The notes beneath the pieces were generated by a model that was given only the letters and a program-made list of their open reading frames with translations, was not told where the DNA came from and searched no databases. Positions 25,749 through 37,236 of a stretch of 64,000 bases of DNA are shown piece after piece. Made by a program: the position numbers and the translations under genes. Position 1 is the first letter of the stretch. Every line of letters starts with the position of its first letter. This stretch comes from Muribaculaceae bacterium (GTDB lineage Bacteria > Bacteroidota > Bacteroidia > Bacteroidales > Muribaculaceae), in the NCBI GenBank assembly GCA_022509085.1, contig JAFLTW010000005.1, positions 1 through 64,000 of the forward strand, in the 5' to 3' direction.

Positions 25749-26714
25749 TCAAAAAATCTCTTTCGCCACCTTGGCGATGTCTTCGGTGCGGCTCATCGTA
25801 TAGTAGTGAAGCGCGGGCACTCCCCTCTCCTTAAGCTCCTTCGACTGCGCCACACACCATTCGATCCCTGTCTGGCGCACCTTTGTTCGGTCACCCTTGC
25901 AGGCTTCCACGGCTTTTCTCAGTTCTTCAGGCATCTCGATGCTGAAGGTCTCCGCCAGGCCCTTAATCTGACTCTCTCTGACGAGAGGTTTCAGTCCCGG
26001 CACTATGGGTACGTTGATACCGGCCTCCCTGCATGCATCCACAAATTTGAAGTATTTGCTGTTGTCGAAAAACATCTGGGTCACTACGTAGTCGGCGCCT
26101 GCATCTACCTTCTGTTTAAGTCTTCTTATGTCGTCGGCCGGCGAGAAGGCGCTTTCATGCACCTCCGGATAACCCGCCACGCCGATGCAAAAGGTGGAAT
26201 GGTGACATTCCTCTACCTCTCCGTCGATGAATTCCCCCCGGTTCATGGCCTTTATCTGCCTTACGAGGTCGATGGCATGCTCATGTCCGTCGGGTTCGGC
26301 TGTAAATTTGGGCTCGTTTACCCTCTTGTCGCCACGCAACGCGAGGAGGTTGTCTATGTCCATGAAGTCCATATCTATCAGGGCATCCTCGATGTCATAT
26401 TTCGACATGCCGCCGCATATGAGATGCGGCACCACCGGAAGCCCGAAGTGTCTCTGTACGGCAGCTGCAATCCCTACCGTGCCCGGGCGCTTTCTGACGG
26501 CATGATACTGCGGCACTCCCTCCGGAGTCTCTGTCTTCTTGACGCCCTCCCTGTGCCATGTGATGTTCACGTATGCCGGATTGTAGTCTAAGACGTTCTC
26601 TATGGCTCTGAACACTCCTTCCCTTCCGTCGCCTTTGAGCGGCGGCAACAGTTCGAAGGCAAAGAGGGTGTCGTTTCTTTTTATAGCGTCGTTTAAGAGC
26701 TCTATTACTTTCAT
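25749..26714 (-). CDS. metF: 5,10-methylenetetrahydrofolate reductase
   Basis: 321 residues, TIM-barrel flavoenzyme. Motifs: FAFELLPPLKGDG (about 18-30, catalytic Glu region), VTWHR-like NITWHREG, PHLICGG, NLLALRGDK (FAD/NADH site), and AGADYVVTQMFFDNSKYF. Supplies methyl-tetrahydrofolate to MetH, which is encoded just upstream with a 23-base gap. Last gene of the operon metX-hom-metH-metF. Confidence 0.96.
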   Translation of the reverse strand: MKVIELLNDAIKRNDTLFAFELLPPLKGDGREGVFRAIENVLDYNPAYVNITWHREGVKKTETPEGVPQYHAVRKRPGTVGIAAAVQRHFGLPVVPHLICGGMSKYDIEDALIDMDFMDIDNLLALRGDKRVNEPKFTAEPDGHEHAIDLVRQIKAMNRGEFIDGEVEECHHSTFCIGVAGYPEVHESAFSPADDIRRLKQKVDAGADYVVTQMFFDNSKYFKFVDACREAGINVPIVPGLKPLVRESQIKGLAETFSIEMPEELRKAVEACKGDRTKVRQTGIEWCVAQSKELKERGVPALHYYTMSRTEDIAKVAKEIF

Positions 26715-26737
26715 TCTTTTCTTACCTGTTTTCTCGC

Positions 26738-29700
26738 TTACTTTTCCTCCCTTTCGGATATGTTGTTGGGTAGCCAGCGTTCCATTTCCTCTATCATCAT
26801 ACCTCTGGCGGAGGCGTATCTAGCCAACTGGCTGCTACCGATCTTCCCTACGTTGATGTATTCTCCCTGCTGGAAGATAATCCCGCAGACTGCCTCTGAG
26901 GGCACGATCATGGCCGTTTCCGTCAGACGCATGTCAGTAAGCCTCTCTACCTCCAGCATTTCGAATACATCAAGCTTAAGGCTGTGGTCGGGAGCGGCGG
27001 GGTATCCGAAGGCTATCCTTACGCCCTCATCTCCTTTCTCACGGAATCCCCAGCTTTCCTTGGCTACCATATCATGCAGGCGGCTTGCGAATGCCTCCGC
27101 GAGCCGGTCGGCTATAAGCTTGCTCAGGAATGCTGAATAGAGGTCTCCTTTCCGGTTGAACTCGGCAATCAGTTCTTCGAGTCCGATGCCGGCATTCACG
27201 GCGAAGAGGGCGGCATAATCCTTATCCCGAGCCACAAAGTCGCTGATGCTGTTTCCGGCATCATTTCCGCGCTCGGCCCTAAGGGTGGGGAGCTTCCGGA
27301 ATGCGCCGTCTTTGAGCCGGAACGTGATACCGTCATCGCTTCCTGAAACCTCAAATATCTCGACTACTCCCTGAAGCCGTAACAGTTTCTCACGTTTTAT
27401 CTCGGCGAGCAACCTCCGTGCATCTTCCAGCACACCTTCTTTTTCTTTGCTCTCCAACGCTTTATCATCCGTACCGTTTTTCCCCATCTCGAGGGAATGC
27501 AGCAGCCAGTTCCAGTCAATGTAAGGCTCTACTTCTTCAATGGGGAAATCGATATAAACCCTCCTATCCATTTCATTGGGATTCCGGATTTCCTTGGTTT
27601 TCCAAAGAATCTCTTTTTTCTGTTGTGAGGGTTTCTCCGCTCCGGTCTCTGCTTTCCTTGAGTCTTGATATTTCTCTCGCAGAAGCTGCTGGCGCAGGCG
27701 GTTGGCCTTTATGCTCTCCTCGCTCAGGGTTGTTAGGATCTGCAGGTTGGCGCTGGCGTCAGGTGAATAGAACACGGGGCCGTCATATTCAGGCGCGATT
27801 TTAACCGCTGTATGCATCTCTGATGTCGCTGCACCGCCGATTATCACAGGTATCTCAATACCTCTTCGTTTCAACTCCCTGCAGGTCTTTATCATTTCGT
27901 TGAGCGATGGCGAGATAAGGCCGCTCAACAATATGGCCTCTGGGTTCAGCTCTTCCGCTGTGTCTGCTATCACTGTCTCGTCCACACGCACACCAAGGTC
28001 GGTGACGCTGTAACCGTTGCATGAAACTACGAGCCCTACAATGTTTTTCCCGATGTCGTGCACGTCGCCTTTCACAGTGGCTATCACCACCTTGCCTCCC
28101 ATGTTTCCCGTCGGGTCTTCCTTCATGTGGGGCTTGAGGATTTCCACGGCTTTTTTCATCACCTGTGCGCTCTTTATCACCTGGGGGAGAAACATCTTGC
28201 CTTCACCAAACATCACTCCTACCTTTTTCATCGATGGCATCAGGTAATCCTCGATGAGCATCATCGGGTCTTTCTCCGCCAGTGCCTCTTCCATAAGTGC
28301 CTCAAGCCCGGCTTCCTTGCCTCTTCTGATCTGCTGCTCTATGCGGGCTTGCAGAGAGAGTTTCTCCTCTTTTTCGGGGTTGTCTACGGCGTTTTCTTTC
28401 GAAGCCTTCTGCTGCTCGGCATATTCTATCAGACTGTTTACGGCGTTGTCGCGCCGTGCAAGCAGCAGGTCTTCTATCTTTTGCAGCAACTCGGCGTCTA
28501 TCTCTTCATATATGGAGAGCATTCCGGGGTTCACTATTGCCATATTCAAACCCGCTTTGCCGGCATGATAGAGGAAGACGGTGTGCATCGCCTCTCTCAG
28601 AGGGTTGTTGCCGCGGAAGGCGAACGAGAGGTTGCTGATGCCCCCCGATACGGAAACACCCGGCAGATTTTCCTTTATCCAGCGTGTCGCCTTTATGAAG
28701 TCGATGGCCAAAAGGTCTCGTTCCGCCAGCCCTGACCCTACGGTCAGCACGTTGGGGTCAAATATGATGTCTTCGGCGGCAAAACCGTCATCAGTCAGAA
28801 GTCGGTAAGCTCTTTGGGCCACCTCTATCTTCCTTTCATATGTGTCGGCCTGCCCTTTTTCGTCAAACAACATCACTACCGCCGCAGCTCCCAGCCTGCG
28901 TATCTCGCGGGCTTTGCTCAGAAAGTCTTCTTCCCCCTCCTTCAGCGATATGGAGTTCACCACGCTTTTTCCCTGGCAAACCCTCAGGGCTTTCTGTATC
29001 ACATTCCAATCGGATGAGTCCACCATTATCGGTACGCCTCCAGTCTCGCCGTTGCCGTTGAGCATCCTGAGAAATCTCACCATATTGGCTCCGGAGTCGG
29101 AGAGGCCGTCGTCCATACATATGTCGATGATGCGGGCGCCGTCTTTTATCTGCTTTGCGGCCACCTCCATGGCCTCCTCGAAGTTGCCCTCCTGTATCAG
29201 TCGGGCAAATCTGGCGGATCCGGCCACGTTTGTGCGCTCTCCTACCTGTATCAGTTCCCGTGAACTCCCAACGTCGCTGTGTTCGAGGTTGGAGAGTTCA
29301 AGTTTTCCTCGTTTGCCCGGTATCGGGCGCGGGGCATACTGCTCCGCGAGCTCTGCCAGTTCCTTTATGTGTTCGGGTGTCGTGCCGCAGCAGCCCCCGA
29401 CTATATTCACAAGCCTCTCTTCCAGGCATTTCCTGAGGTTAGCTGTGAAACTCCGCGGGTCTTCGTGATATTCTCCGCAGTCGTCGGGAAGTCCGGCGTT
29501 GGGATAGACGGAGACGGCCGTCTCAGCTATCTCGGAGAGCTGTCGGAGGTAAGGCAGCACGTGCTCCGAACCGAACCCGCAGTTTAACCCTACTGATATC
29601 GGGTCAGCATGTTTCACGGAGGTGTAGAAGGCCTCAATGCTCTGGCCCGACAGCAGTCTGCCCGAATTGCTCTCTACAGTTCCTGATATCATTACCGGAA

Positions 29701-30349
29701 TTTTCTCGTCTCTCTCCTCCTCGAGTTTTCCGATGGCATAAAGTGCCGCTTTTGCCGTGAGTGTGTCAAACACAGTCTCGATCAATATGATGTCGGCTCC
29801 GCCGTCAAGCAGTCCCGAAATCTGTATACGGTATGCTTCAGCCACGCTGTCGAAGGTCAGTTCGCCTCCCTCCTCGGCAAGCGACAGCATATGCTTGGTG
29901 GGTCCTACCGAGCCCGCTACGAAGCGGGGCTTCCCGGGGGTCTGCGCCGTGAATTCGTCGGCGGCCTCCCTGGCAAGCCTGGCGGCCTCTTTCGAAAGGG
30001 AGTAGGCCTCCCCCGCCATCCCGTAGTCGGCAAGCGAATAGGGATTGCAGTTGAAGGAATCAGTCTCTATTATGTCGGCCCCTGCTTCCAGATAACTCCG
30101 GTGGATGCCTTTTATCAGCTCAGGGTCTTCCTTTACCAGGAGGTCTGACAGTTTGGAATCCTCGTTCTCGCCGTGATGGCATGAGCACTGTATCAGTGAA
30201 CCCATGGCTCCGTCGAGCACGAGTATACGTTCCCTCAGCAGGGATTCTATCTGCGATTTTTTACCTGTATTCAATGTCTGTTGTCTCTGTCTAATCTCTG
30301 TCAATGAAGAATTGGGGAATGTTGATGATGAAGACATCCTTGGCGTCAA
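26738..30349 (-). CDS. metH: cobalamin-dependent methionine synthase
   Basis: 1203 residues if read from the first ATG. Modules in order: homocysteine-binding barrel (about 35-330; zinc ligands Cys257 in LNCGFG and Cys320-Cys321 in [10 protein letters not shown]), pterin domain (about 355-620; [12 protein letters not shown]), cobalamin domain (about 655-880; DVHDIG with axial His764), and AdoMet reactivation domain to the end ([32 protein letters not shown]). Regenerates methionine from homocysteine. The ATG start overlaps the end of hom by 59 bases; a TTG at 30274, 17 bases after the hom stop, is an alternative giving 1178 residues and keeping all domains. Confidence 0.95.
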   Translation of the reverse strand: MTPRMSSSSTFPNSSLTEIRQRQQTLNTGKKSQIESLLRERILVLDGAMGSLIQCSCHHGENEDSKLSDLLVKEDPELIKGIHRSYLEAGADIIETDSFNCNPYSLADYGMAGEAYSLSKEAARLAREAADEFTAQTPGKPRFVAGSVGPTKHMLSLAEEGGELTFDSVAEAYRIQISGLLDGGADIILIETVFDTLTAKAALYAIGKLEEERDEKIPVMISGTVESNSGRLLSGQSIEAFYTSVKHADPISVGLNCGFGSEHVLPYLRQLSEIAETAVSVYPNAGLPDDCGEYHEDPRSFTANLRKCLEERLVNIVGGCCGTTPEHIKELAELAEQYAPRPIPGKRGKLELSNLEHSDVGSSRELIQVGERTNVAGSARFARLIQEGNFEEAMEVAAKQIKDGARIIDICMDDGLSDSGANMVRFLRMLNGNGETGGVPIMVDSSDWNVIQKALRVCQGKSVVNSISLKEGEEDFLSKAREIRRLGAAAVVMLFDEKGQADTYERKIEVAQRAYRLLTDDGFAAEDIIFDPNVLTVGSGLAERDLLAIDFIKATRWIKENLPGVSVSGGISNLSFAFRGNNPLREAMHTVFLYHAGKAGLNMAIVNPGMLSIYEEIDAELLQKIEDLLLARRDNAVNSLIEYAEQQKASKENAVDNPEKEEKLSLQARIEQQIRRGKEAGLEALMEEALAEKDPMMLIEDYLMPSMKKVGVMFGEGKMFLPQVIKSAQVMKKAVEILKPHMKEDPTGNMGGKVVIATVKGDVHDIGKNIVGLVVSCNGYSVTDLGVRVDETVIADTAEELNPEAILLSGLISPSLNEMIKTCRELKRRGIEIPVIIGGAATSEMHTAVKIAPEYDGPVFYSPDASANLQILTTLSEESIKANRLRQQLLREKYQDSRKAETGAEKPSQQKKEILWKTKEIRNPNEMDRRVYIDFPIEEVEPYIDWNWLLHSLEMGKNGTDDKALESKEKEGVLEDARRLLAEIKREKLLRLQGVVEIFEVSGSDDGITFRLKDGAFRKLPTLRAERGNDAGNSISDFVARDKDYAALFAVNAGIGLEELIAEFNRKGDLYSAFLSKLIADRLAEAFASRLHDMVAKESWGFREKGDEGVRIAFGYPAAPDHSLKLDVFEMLEVERLTDMRLTETAMIVPSEAVCGIIFQQGEYINVGKIGSSQLARYASARGMMIEEMERWLPNNISEREEK

Positions 30350-31505
30350 GCGTCTGGCGATGCTTTATAAGCTCCGAAAGCTTGATGTGCCCAATCACGT
30401 AATTCTCCTGCTCCGAACTGTAGCTCTCCGTGATTTTCTCAAACGGCAGCAGCTCCGGAATCCTGGTTTCCTTGAATCTTACATACACCTTCAGACTCAC
30501 GTCGGTGGTATACTCCGGGCGGTCGATGTAATGCATCTTCTTGTATTCATACCGGTAGTCGCGCCGTATGGCCATGATGTCGCTCAATATCGACGAGGCC
30601 GTGGGCAGACTGCCCGCTCCCTTGCCAAACATGAACTGCCTGTCGTAACCCTCCCCCCTTATCACTACGCCGTTGTATTCGTCGTCTACGCTGTAGATGT
30701 ATTTTGACTTGTCTACAAACTCCGGCATCACGAACATCGTGAAGGCTTTGTCGCTTATCTTTACAACCTGGGCCACGAGCTTGATCTTTACCCGTTTCTC
30801 GCGTGCCCATTTGATGTCGAAGTTGCTGATCTTCGATATGCCGTATATGAATACGTCTTCAGGCCTAACGTACACCCCCAAGGCATGCTTGGTGATGATG
30901 ATGAGCTTGAAGAGGGAATCGAAACCCTCTATGTCGAAGGTTGGATCGCTCTCCGCAAACCCGAGGTCGATGGCCCGCTGTAGGGCGTCGCCGTAATCTT
31001 CGTTGTGGTCGAACACGCGCGATAGGATGTAGTTGGACGATCCGTTCAATATCCCCTTTACCTCCAGCAGCAGGTCGTTGTCATAGTATTCCTCCAGGTT
31101 CCTTATCACGGGGATGGAACCGCACGATGAGGCGTCGTAGAGCAGGGCTGCCCCATATTTGTTCTGAAGCTCGATGAGCTCGGGCAGGTGGTTGGCTATC
31201 ATTATCTTGTTGCCCGAAACCACCGGTATCCCTTTCTTCAGGGCTCTGGTCACTATCTCATATGAGGCTTCGGCGTCGTCGATCACCTCTACTATCAGGT
31301 TGATCTCCGGATCCTCAAACAGGTCGTCTATCCTGTCTGTAAGCAACGGCTTGGCGCTGTCGAATTCTGCCCCTCTGTCTTTGTCGAGATGGGCCACACA
31401 GATCTTCCTGATGCTGGCGTGCGCGTTCTTGGCGTTGGCTATCACCTTGTAGATTCCCTGACCTACCGTCCCGAATCCTACCTGACCTATATTGAGTTTT
31501 TTCAT
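30291..31505 (-). CDS. hom: homoserine dehydrogenase
   Basis: 404 residues. Rossmann motif [12 protein letters not shown] near the N-terminus, catalytic domain with [33 protein letters not shown] and [16 protein letters not shown]. The C-terminal region (about 320-404) is shorter than a full ACT pair. NAD(P)H-dependent reduction of aspartate semialdehyde to homoserine. Its start overlaps the stop of metX by four bases (ATGA), a sign of translational coupling. Aspartokinase is a separate gene (lysC, 47966), so this is the monofunctional form. Confidence 0.95.
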   Translation of the reverse strand: MKKLNIGQVGFGTVGQGIYKVIANAKNAHASIRKICVAHLDKDRGAEFDSAKPLLTDRIDDLFEDPEINLIVEVIDDAEASYEIVTRALKKGIPVVSGNKIMIANHLPELIELQNKYGAALLYDASSCGSIPVIRNLEEYYDNDLLLEVKGILNGSSNYILSRVFDHNEDYGDALQRAIDLGFAESDPTFDIEGFDSLFKLIIITKHALGVYVRPEDVFIYGISKISNFDIKWAREKRVKIKLVAQVVKISDKAFTMFVMPEFVDKSKYIYSVDDEYNGVVIRGEGYDRQFMFGKGAGSLPTASSILSDIMAIRRDYRYEYKKMHYIDRPEYTTDVSLKVYVRFKETRIPELLPFEKITESYSSEQENYVIGHIKLSELIKHRQTLDAKDVFIINIPQFFIDRD

Positions 31506-32518
31506 TTTTTGTCTAAAAATGATTTTAATATTTTGTTTAATTGTTCATGTTCCACTAAAAATCCGTCGTGTCCGAATTCCGAAGTTATCTCCTTGTGTTC
31601 CGCTCCGGGTATTGACCTTGCAAGTCTCTCCACGTCTCCTGTAGTGAATAGGATGTCGGTGGGAATGGATATGCAGAGCGTCTTAGCCTTTATTCCGTTA
31701 AGGGCTTTTTCCTTGCCCCCTCGTCCCCGCCCTACGTCGTGGCTGTCGAAGGCGTCGAGTATGGCCATGTATGAATAGGCGTCAAATCTCTTTCCGAGCT
31801 TCTCTCCCTGATAGGTCTGATAGGTGGCTACCCTGTGCCGGTAAGGCTCCATATCTACGGGGTTACTCTGCGAGAGATTGTAGCCTGAGGCTCCGCGGTA
31901 AGAAAGCAGGGCTATCGCTCTGGCTGTCTTCATCCCCTCGATTCCTGCCCGGGCATCCCGCTGCCCGTAGCTGACGTCAGTCCTGATCGCCATCCTTTGC
32001 GTCTCATTGAGTCCGGCAGCCCAGGGGGTCACGCCGCTGTCGGTGGCTATCAATACGAGTCTATCAACCCTTTCCGGCTCCATCAAGGCCCATTCCATGG
32101 CCTGAAAACCTCCCAGCGAACTCCCGACTAAGGCATGCAGTTTTTCTATGCCGAGGTGGTGGCTCAGCAGGATGTGGGCTCTCACCATGTCTCTTATCGT
32201 CACCTTGGGGAAGTCGCCGTAATAGGGCTCGCCCGTGGCGGGATCCGGGGAGAGCGGTCCGGTGGTGCCGTAATGCGAACCGATGATGTTGGCACATACC
32301 ACAAACCATTTTTGGGGGTCGAGAAATCCCCCTTCCACCACCGTGTGGGGCCACCAGTCGGCCACGTCGCTGTTGGCCGTCAAGGCATGGCACACCCATA
32401 TCACGTTGTCTTTCCTTTCGTTCAACGTCCCATAGGTGTCGTATGCTATCTCAAGCTCCCGGAGTTCGCCTCCACGCTCGAGCCGGAGCCCTTCTTTATG
32501 CCTGAATTTCTTTGCCAT
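31502..32518 (-). CDS. metX: homoserine O-acetyltransferase
   Basis: 338 residues from the ATG at 32518 (MAKKFRHKEG). An ATG at 32560 would add 14 residues but coincides with the predicted transcript start, so it is rejected. Alpha/beta-hydrolase fold: nucleophile serine in GSSLGGFQAMEW, oxyanion region CHALTANSDVADWW, acid and His near the C-terminus (IPTDILF; FGHDGFLVEH). Acylates homoserine, the first committed methionine step. The family includes acetyl- and succinyl-transferases that cannot be separated by eye. First gene of the methionine operon. Confidence 0.93.
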   Translation of the reverse strand: MAKKFRHKEGLRLERGGELRELEIAYDTYGTLNERKDNVIWVCHALTANSDVADWWPHTVVEGGFLDPQKWFVVCANIIGSHYGTTGPLSPDPATGEPYYGDFPKVTIRDMVRAHILLSHHLGIEKLHALVGSSLGGFQAMEWALMEPERVDRLVLIATDSGVTPWAAGLNETQRMAIRTDVSYGQRDARAGIEGMKTARAIALLSYRGASGYNLSQSNPVDMEPYRHRVATYQTYQGEKLGKRFDAYSYMAILDAFDSHDVGRGRGGKEKALNGIKAKTLCISIPTDILFTTGDVERLARSIPGAEHKEITSEFGHDGFLVEHEQLNKILKSFLDKK

Positions 32519-32564
32519 TTTCTGTCTTATGCCGCTGGAGGAATAAGAGTGTTGAAACAAACTG

Positions 32565-32595
32565 CAAATTTACACATTTTGTGTCAATTACACAA
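32565..32595 (-). promoter_or_regulatory. promoter of the methionine operon
   Basis: -7 box TAAATTTG on the minus strand (32565-32572), 20 bases, partial -33 box TTG (32593-32595). Predicted transcript start near 32558-32560. No S-box or other SAM riboswitch is recognisable in the short leader. Confidence 0.6.
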
Positions 32596-32678
32596 CCCTT
32601 TTTCCTCTCTCCCACCAAGCCTCTTTACGGCCGTTCCATTTCTCCCCCTCCCGCGAACCTTAAGGCTCCTTGGCTTGT

Positions 32679-32686
32679 TATATTTG
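32679..32686 (+). promoter_or_regulatory. -7 box of clpB
   Basis: TATATTTG fits TAnnTTTG and would start the transcript about 30 bases before the clpB ATG. No consensus -33 box at the right distance. No CIRCE element is seen. Confidence 0.5.
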
Positions 32687-32722
32687 CAGAAACCACTATC
32701 GTAAACTATCAAATTTAATATT

Positions 32723-35323
32723 ATGAACTTCAATAATTTTACCATCAAATCGCAAGAGATTATCCAGAAGGCGATTGATATGACGAAGCAGGAGGGTCAG
32801 CAGCAAATCGAACCCTCCCACATCCTCAAGGCTATGATAGCCGAAAGCGAGACTATCATCAATTTTGTTTTCCAGAAACTTGGCGCAAGTCTCCCGGCTG
32901 TGGTGCAGGGACTCGATAAGGATATCGCCTCCCTCCCGAAAGTCTCGGGTGGCAATGTCGTGCTGAGCCGGGAAAGCAACGATGCCCTCCAGAAGGCCGT
33001 TGATTACTCGAAGTCGATGGGCGACCAGTATGTCTCCGTAGAGGCTATCCTTATGGGTATCCTCCGCACTCGCTGCAAGGCCTCACAGATCCTGAAGGAT
33101 GCCGGCGTCACTGAGTCAGGCCTCGACGCTGCCATCAAGGAGCTCCGTAAGGGCAATAAGGTAACCGACCAGAGTGCCGAGGAGTCTTACCAGGCGCTGA
33201 GCAAGTATGCGATCAATCTTAACGACCGCGCCCGCAACGGCAAACTTGACCCTGTGATCGGTCGCGACGACGAGATCCGTCGTGTGCTCCAGATCCTTTC
33301 GCGCCGCACCAAAAACAACCCTATGCTCGTGGGCGAACCCGGCACCGGCAAGACGGCCATTGCTGAAGGTCTGGCTATGAGAATAGTGCGCGGCGACGTA
33401 CCCGAAAACCTGAAGTCGAAGCAAATCTATTCGCTCGATATGGGTGCCCTCGTGGCCGGCGCCAAATATAAGGGTGAGTTTGAGGAGCGGCTAAAGGCTA
33501 TCGTCAATGAGGTGACCCAAAGCAACGGTGAGATTATTCTATTTATCGACGAGATTCATACACTCGTGGGTGCCGGTAAGGGTGAGGGCGCCATGGATGC
33601 GGCCAATATCCTGAAGCCCGCGCTGGCCCGTGGCGAACTGCGCTCGATTGGTGCGACAACTCTCGACGAGTACCAGAAATATTTCGAGAAGGATAAGGCT
33701 CTCGAACGCCGTTTCCAGAAGGTGATGGTCGACGAACCCGACGAGATTGCCGCTATCTCAATTCTCCGTGGATTGAAGGAACGCTACGAAAACCACCATA
33801 AGGTGCGCATCATGGACGAGGCTATCATCGCCGCCGTGCAGCTCTCCGTGCGCTATATCACAGATCGTTTCCTCCCCGATAAGGCCATCGACCTTATTGA
33901 TGAGGCTGCCTCGAAACTGCGTCTGGAAATGGACTCCATGCCGCAGGCGCTCGACGAGGCTTCACGAAAAATCAAGCAGCTCGAGATTGAGCGTGAGGCC
34001 ATCAAGCGAGAGGGTGACGACTATAAGCTGAAGGAAATCGACGAAGACCTTGCCAATATCCGCGACACGGAGAAGGAACTTAAGGCCAAGTGGCAGGCCG
34101 AGAAGACCGAGATCAATAAAATTCAGCAAAACAAGATCGATATCGAGCAACTCAACATAGAGGCCGAACGCGCAGAACGCGAAGGCGACTATGCCAAGGT
34201 GGCCGAGATTCGCTACAGTAAGATCAAACAGAAGGAAGATGAGAATAAGGAGATCCAGCAGCGGCTCCGTCAGCTGCAAGGCGAAGGTGCCATGATTAAG
34301 GAGGAGGTCGATGCCGAAGACATCGCCGAAATTGTGAGCCGCTGGACCGGTATTCCCGTTAAGAAGATGGCACAGAGCGAGAAGGAGAAACTTCTCCACC
34401 TTGAGGAGGAACTCCACCACCGTGTCGTTGGCCAGGAGGATGCCATCAAGGCTGTCAGCGATGCCGTGCGACGTTCAAGGGCCGGTCTTAACGACCCCCG
34501 CCGACCTATCGGTTCGTTTATCTTCCTGGGCACTACCGGTGTAGGTAAAACCGAACTTGCTAAGGCACTGGCCGAATACCTCTTCGATGATGAGGATATG
34601 ATGACGCGTATCGACATGTCGGAATATATGGAGAAACACTCGGTTTCCCGTCTCGTCGGGGCTCCTCCGGGATATGTCGGCTACGACGAGGGTGGCCAGC
34701 TCACCGAAGCCGTGCGTCGCAAACCCTATAGCGTGGTGCTTTTCGACGAGATCGAGAAGGCTAATCCGGATGTGTTCAATATCCTGCTCCAGGTGCTCGA
34801 CGATGGTCGCCTTACCGACAATAAGGGCCGCTTTATCAATTTCAAGAATACCATCATCATCATGACCTCCAATATGGGCAGCGACATCATTCGTCGCAAT
34901 TTCCAGGGGTTCAGCGGCAAACGAGAAGACCAGAAGCAGAACATTATCGAAACCACGAAGCAGGATGTGATGGACCGCCTGAAGGAGATCATCCGTCCGG
35001 AATTCCTCAACCGTATCGATGAGACGGTGATGTTCACCCCTCTCGACAAGAAGGAAATTCTGGATATCGTGAAGATTCAGGTCAACAGTGTCCGCAAGAT
35101 GCTCGCAACCAACGGCATCACACTCGAGGTGACCCCGCAGGCACTCGACCTGCTTGCCGAAGACGGCTACGACCCGGAGTTCGGTGCCCGTCCCGTCAAG
35201 CGTACCATTCAGCGTATGGTGCTCAACCAGCTCTCGAAGGATATCCTGGCCCAGAAGGTCGACCGCGCCAAACCCATCGTCATCGATGTCGCCGACGATA
35301 ATCTGGTCTTCAAAAATGATTAG
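32723..35323 (+). CDS. clpB: ATP-dependent disaggregase ClpB
   Basis: 866 residues. N-terminal Clp repeat domain (1-145), first AAA+ module with Walker A GEPGTGKT (204-211), a long middle coiled-coil domain (about 410-530; runs of K/E/R), second AAA+ module with GTTGVGKT near residue 605, and the small D2 domain ([11 protein letters not shown]). Hexameric chaperone that resolubilises aggregated proteins with DnaK. The length and order are standard. Single gene with its own promoter and terminator. Confidence 0.97.
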   Translation: MNFNNFTIKSQEIIQKAIDMTKQEGQQQIEPSHILKAMIAESETIINFVFQKLGASLPAVVQGLDKDIASLPKVSGGNVVLSRESNDALQKAVDYSKSMGDQYVSVEAILMGILRTRCKASQILKDAGVTESGLDAAIKELRKGNKVTDQSAEESYQALSKYAINLNDRARNGKLDPVIGRDDEIRRVLQILSRRTKNNPMLVGEPGTGKTAIAEGLAMRIVRGDVPENLKSKQIYSLDMGALVAGAKYKGEFEERLKAIVNEVTQSNGEIILFIDEIHTLVGAGKGEGAMDAANILKPALARGELRSIGATTLDEYQKYFEKDKALERRFQKVMVDEPDEIAAISILRGLKERYENHHKVRIMDEAIIAAVQLSVRYITDRFLPDKAIDLIDEAASKLRLEMDSMPQALDEASRKIKQLEIEREAIKREGDDYKLKEIDEDLANIRDTEKELKAKWQAEKTEINKIQQNKIDIEQLNIEAERAEREGDYAKVAEIRYSKIKQKEDENKEIQQRLRQLQGEGAMIKEEVDAEDIAEIVSRWTGIPVKKMAQSEKEKLLHLEEELHHRVVGQEDAIKAVSDAVRRSRAGLNDPRRPIGSFIFLGTTGVGKTELAKALAEYLFDDEDMMTRIDMSEYMEKHSVSRLVGAPPGYVGYDEGGQLTEAVRRKPYSVVLFDEIEKANPDVFNILLQVLDDGRLTDNKGRFINFKNTIIIMTSNMGSDIIRRNFQGFSGKREDQKQNIIETTKQDVMDRLKEIIRPEFLNRIDETVMFTPLDKKEILDIVKIQVNSVRKMLATNGITLEVTPQALDLLAEDGYDPEFGARPVKRTIQRMVLNQLSKDILAQKVDRAKPIVIDVADDNLVFKND

Positions 35324-35388
35324 CACTTATTGGAATTGATTTGGAATTGTATAAGCGCGTAAACGCGAATATCGCAAGCTGATAAAAG

Positions 35389-35413
35389 AAAGCCCCGTTT
35401 CCGGGGCTTTTTT
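35389..35413 (+). terminator. terminator of clpB, possibly shared with dnaX
   Basis: Stem AAAGCCCCG (35389-35397) / CGGGGCTTT (35402-35410) followed by TTTT. The A-run on the left makes it usable for the convergent dnaX gene ending at 35419. Confidence 0.9.
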
Positions 35414-35418
35414 ATACT

Positions 35419-37200
35419 CTATATTATCTCTACGTCGAGATTTCGCGCCATCTCGGCTATGCTGGGATTGCTGGCGAGGATGTCTTGAAAGAACTGCTTG
35501 GTGGGCATCGGCTTCTTTATCTCTCCGCTGTCTTGAATCTCTACCTTTATGCTGATGTAGTCGTTTTCAAGTTTGTTGCGGAGGTATTCAAGCAGTTTGC
35601 CCATATATGTGCTGAAGGCCTGCTCCTGCGCGGGATGCTGTACCTTCACTAAATACTCCTCCTCTCTTACCGGCTGCGGATAGGCGGCTTTCATGGCTCC
35701 TACCAGGATCTGTTTCTCCGGGTTTTCCGCAATGAATTCGGCCCATGCTCCGTCGAGCGCTTCCTTCTCAACCCTATTCCGCCGCTCTTTCCTTTCGGCC
35801 ACGCTGTTGTCATACTCTGCCTCAAGGTCGCTCAGTCGTTTGGCTCGCTTTGTTCCCTTGGCCACGTGCTTTTCCTTTGTGGTAGCTGCCGTCACCGGCC
35901 TGACCGTCTGCGCTTGCGGTTCAGGGGCCGGTTCTTTCCTGTCAGTCTCGGCCTTTGGAGCCGGGTTCTCCTGTGGTGCTGAGCTTTGTGGCTCGGTTGC
36001 GGGTGAGGGCGCCGGCGCCCCTCTCTCCGGCTGGTAAGTCTGGTTTATCGGTCCGGGCATAGACAACGGGGGCTCGTTGTCTATGCGGTCAAAAGGGGGC
36101 TGCAACGGGTTGAGAAGCTGACACAGTCTGATGAGCAGCAACTCCACGAGCATCCGCTTGTTGGTGGCCGTCCTGTAGTTCATGTCTGCGTCGTTGATGA
36201 GCTTTAAGGCTGCGAAATACCATTGAAGCGGAAGCGACTGGGCCTGTGCAGTATATTTCTCCACCACCTCTTCCGCCACTTCCAGCAGTTTTGCGGTGCG
36301 CTGGTCGGCCGCCACCATGAGGTCGCGTATGTGGGAGGCGAGCCCGTTGATGAAGAAGAGGGTGTCGAATCCCCGGTCTACAATCTCATTGAATATCAAC
36401 AGTGCCTGCCCTACGTCTCCGGCTCTGAAGGCCTCGACAAGCCGGAAGAAGTAGTCGTAGTCCAGCACGTTGAGGTTGGCCAGCGCCGACTGGTAGGTAA
36501 TGTCGCCCATGGAGGAGGCGGCCACCTGGTCAAAGATGGAGAGGGCGTCGCGCATGGCGCCGTCGGCCTTGCGGGCTATCACGTTCAGTGCCTCCACCGA
36601 TGCCTTTATCCCCTCCTCTCCGGCAACGTACTGGAGGTGTTCCACCATGTCGGCCGTTGTAATCCTCTTGAAGTCGTAAATCTGGCAACGGCTCAATATC
36701 GTGGGAATCACTTTGTGCTTCTCGGTGGTGGCGAGTATGAAGACTGCATATTTTGGTGGTTCCTCGAGGGTCTTGAGGAAGGCGTTGAAGGCAGATGTGG
36801 ATAGCATGTGCACCTCGTCTATGATAAACACCCGGAATTTTCCTACCTGCGGGGGCACGTTTACCTCGTCCGTGAGTTTCCTGATGTCGTCTACGGAGTT
36901 GTTGGAGGCGGCGTCGAGCTCCACCACGTTGAAGGAGTTTCCCTGGTCTATGCCTCGGCACGATTCGCATTCTCCGCATGCCTCGCCGTCTTCAGTAGGG
37001 TGCAGGCAGTTGATGGTCTTGGCGAAGATGCGTGCGCAAGAGGTCTTCCCTACTCCTCTCGGTCCGCAGAAGAGGTAAGCCTGTGCCAGCCGCTTGTTGT
37101 CTATTGCGTTCTTTAACGTGGTGGTCAGGCTTTTCTGGCCCACGACGCTCCTGAAGGTGGAGGGGCGGTATTTTCTCGCTGATACTATATAGTCGCTCAT
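35419..37200 (-). CDS. dnaX: DNA polymerase III subunit gamma/tau
   Basis: 593 residues. AAA+ clamp-loader ATPase: Walker A GPRGVGKT (46-53), zinc-binding Cys65, Cys75, Cys78 and Cys81, Walker B region FIIDEVHMLS, sensor ATTEKHK. About residues 370-460 are a Pro/Ala/Glu linker, followed by a basic KR-rich helix and a C-terminal tau-like domain. No evident slippery A-run frameshift site was identified. Last gene of ruvA-sprA-dnaX, 36 bases after sprA. Confidence 0.95.
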   Translation of the reverse strand: MSDYIVSARKYRPSTFRSVVGQKSLTTTLKNAIDNKRLAQAYLFCGPRGVGKTSCARIFAKTINCLHPTEDGEACGECESCRGIDQGNSFNVVELDAASNNSVDDIRKLTDEVNVPPQVGKFRVFIIDEVHMLSTSAFNAFLKTLEEPPKYAVFILATTEKHKVIPTILSRCQIYDFKRITTADMVEHLQYVAGEEGIKASVEALNVIARKADGAMRDALSIFDQVAASSMGDITYQSALANLNVLDYDYFFRLVEAFRAGDVGQALLIFNEIVDRGFDTLFFINGLASHIRDLMVAADQRTAKLLEVAEEVVEKYTAQAQSLPLQWYFAALKLINDADMNYRTATNKRMLVELLLIRLCQLLNPLQPPFDRIDNEPPLSMPGPINQTYQPERGAPAPSPATEPQSSAPQENPAPKAETDRKEPAPEPQAQTVRPVTAATTKEKHVAKGTKRAKRLSDLEAEYDNSVAERKERRNRVEKEALDGAWAEFIAENPEKQILVGAMKAAYPQPVREEEYLVKVQHPAQEQAFSTYMGKLLEYLRNKLENDYISIKVEIQDSGEIKKPMPTKQFFQDILASNPSIAEMARNLDVEII

Positions 37201-37236
37201 GTTGCTTGTAGTGTTCGTTTCCTGCTCGTTTGTACT

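Noticed and set aside
32519..32722. SAM riboswitch before metX
   Set aside because: The leader is only about 40 bases by the predicted promoter and shows no S-box folds.
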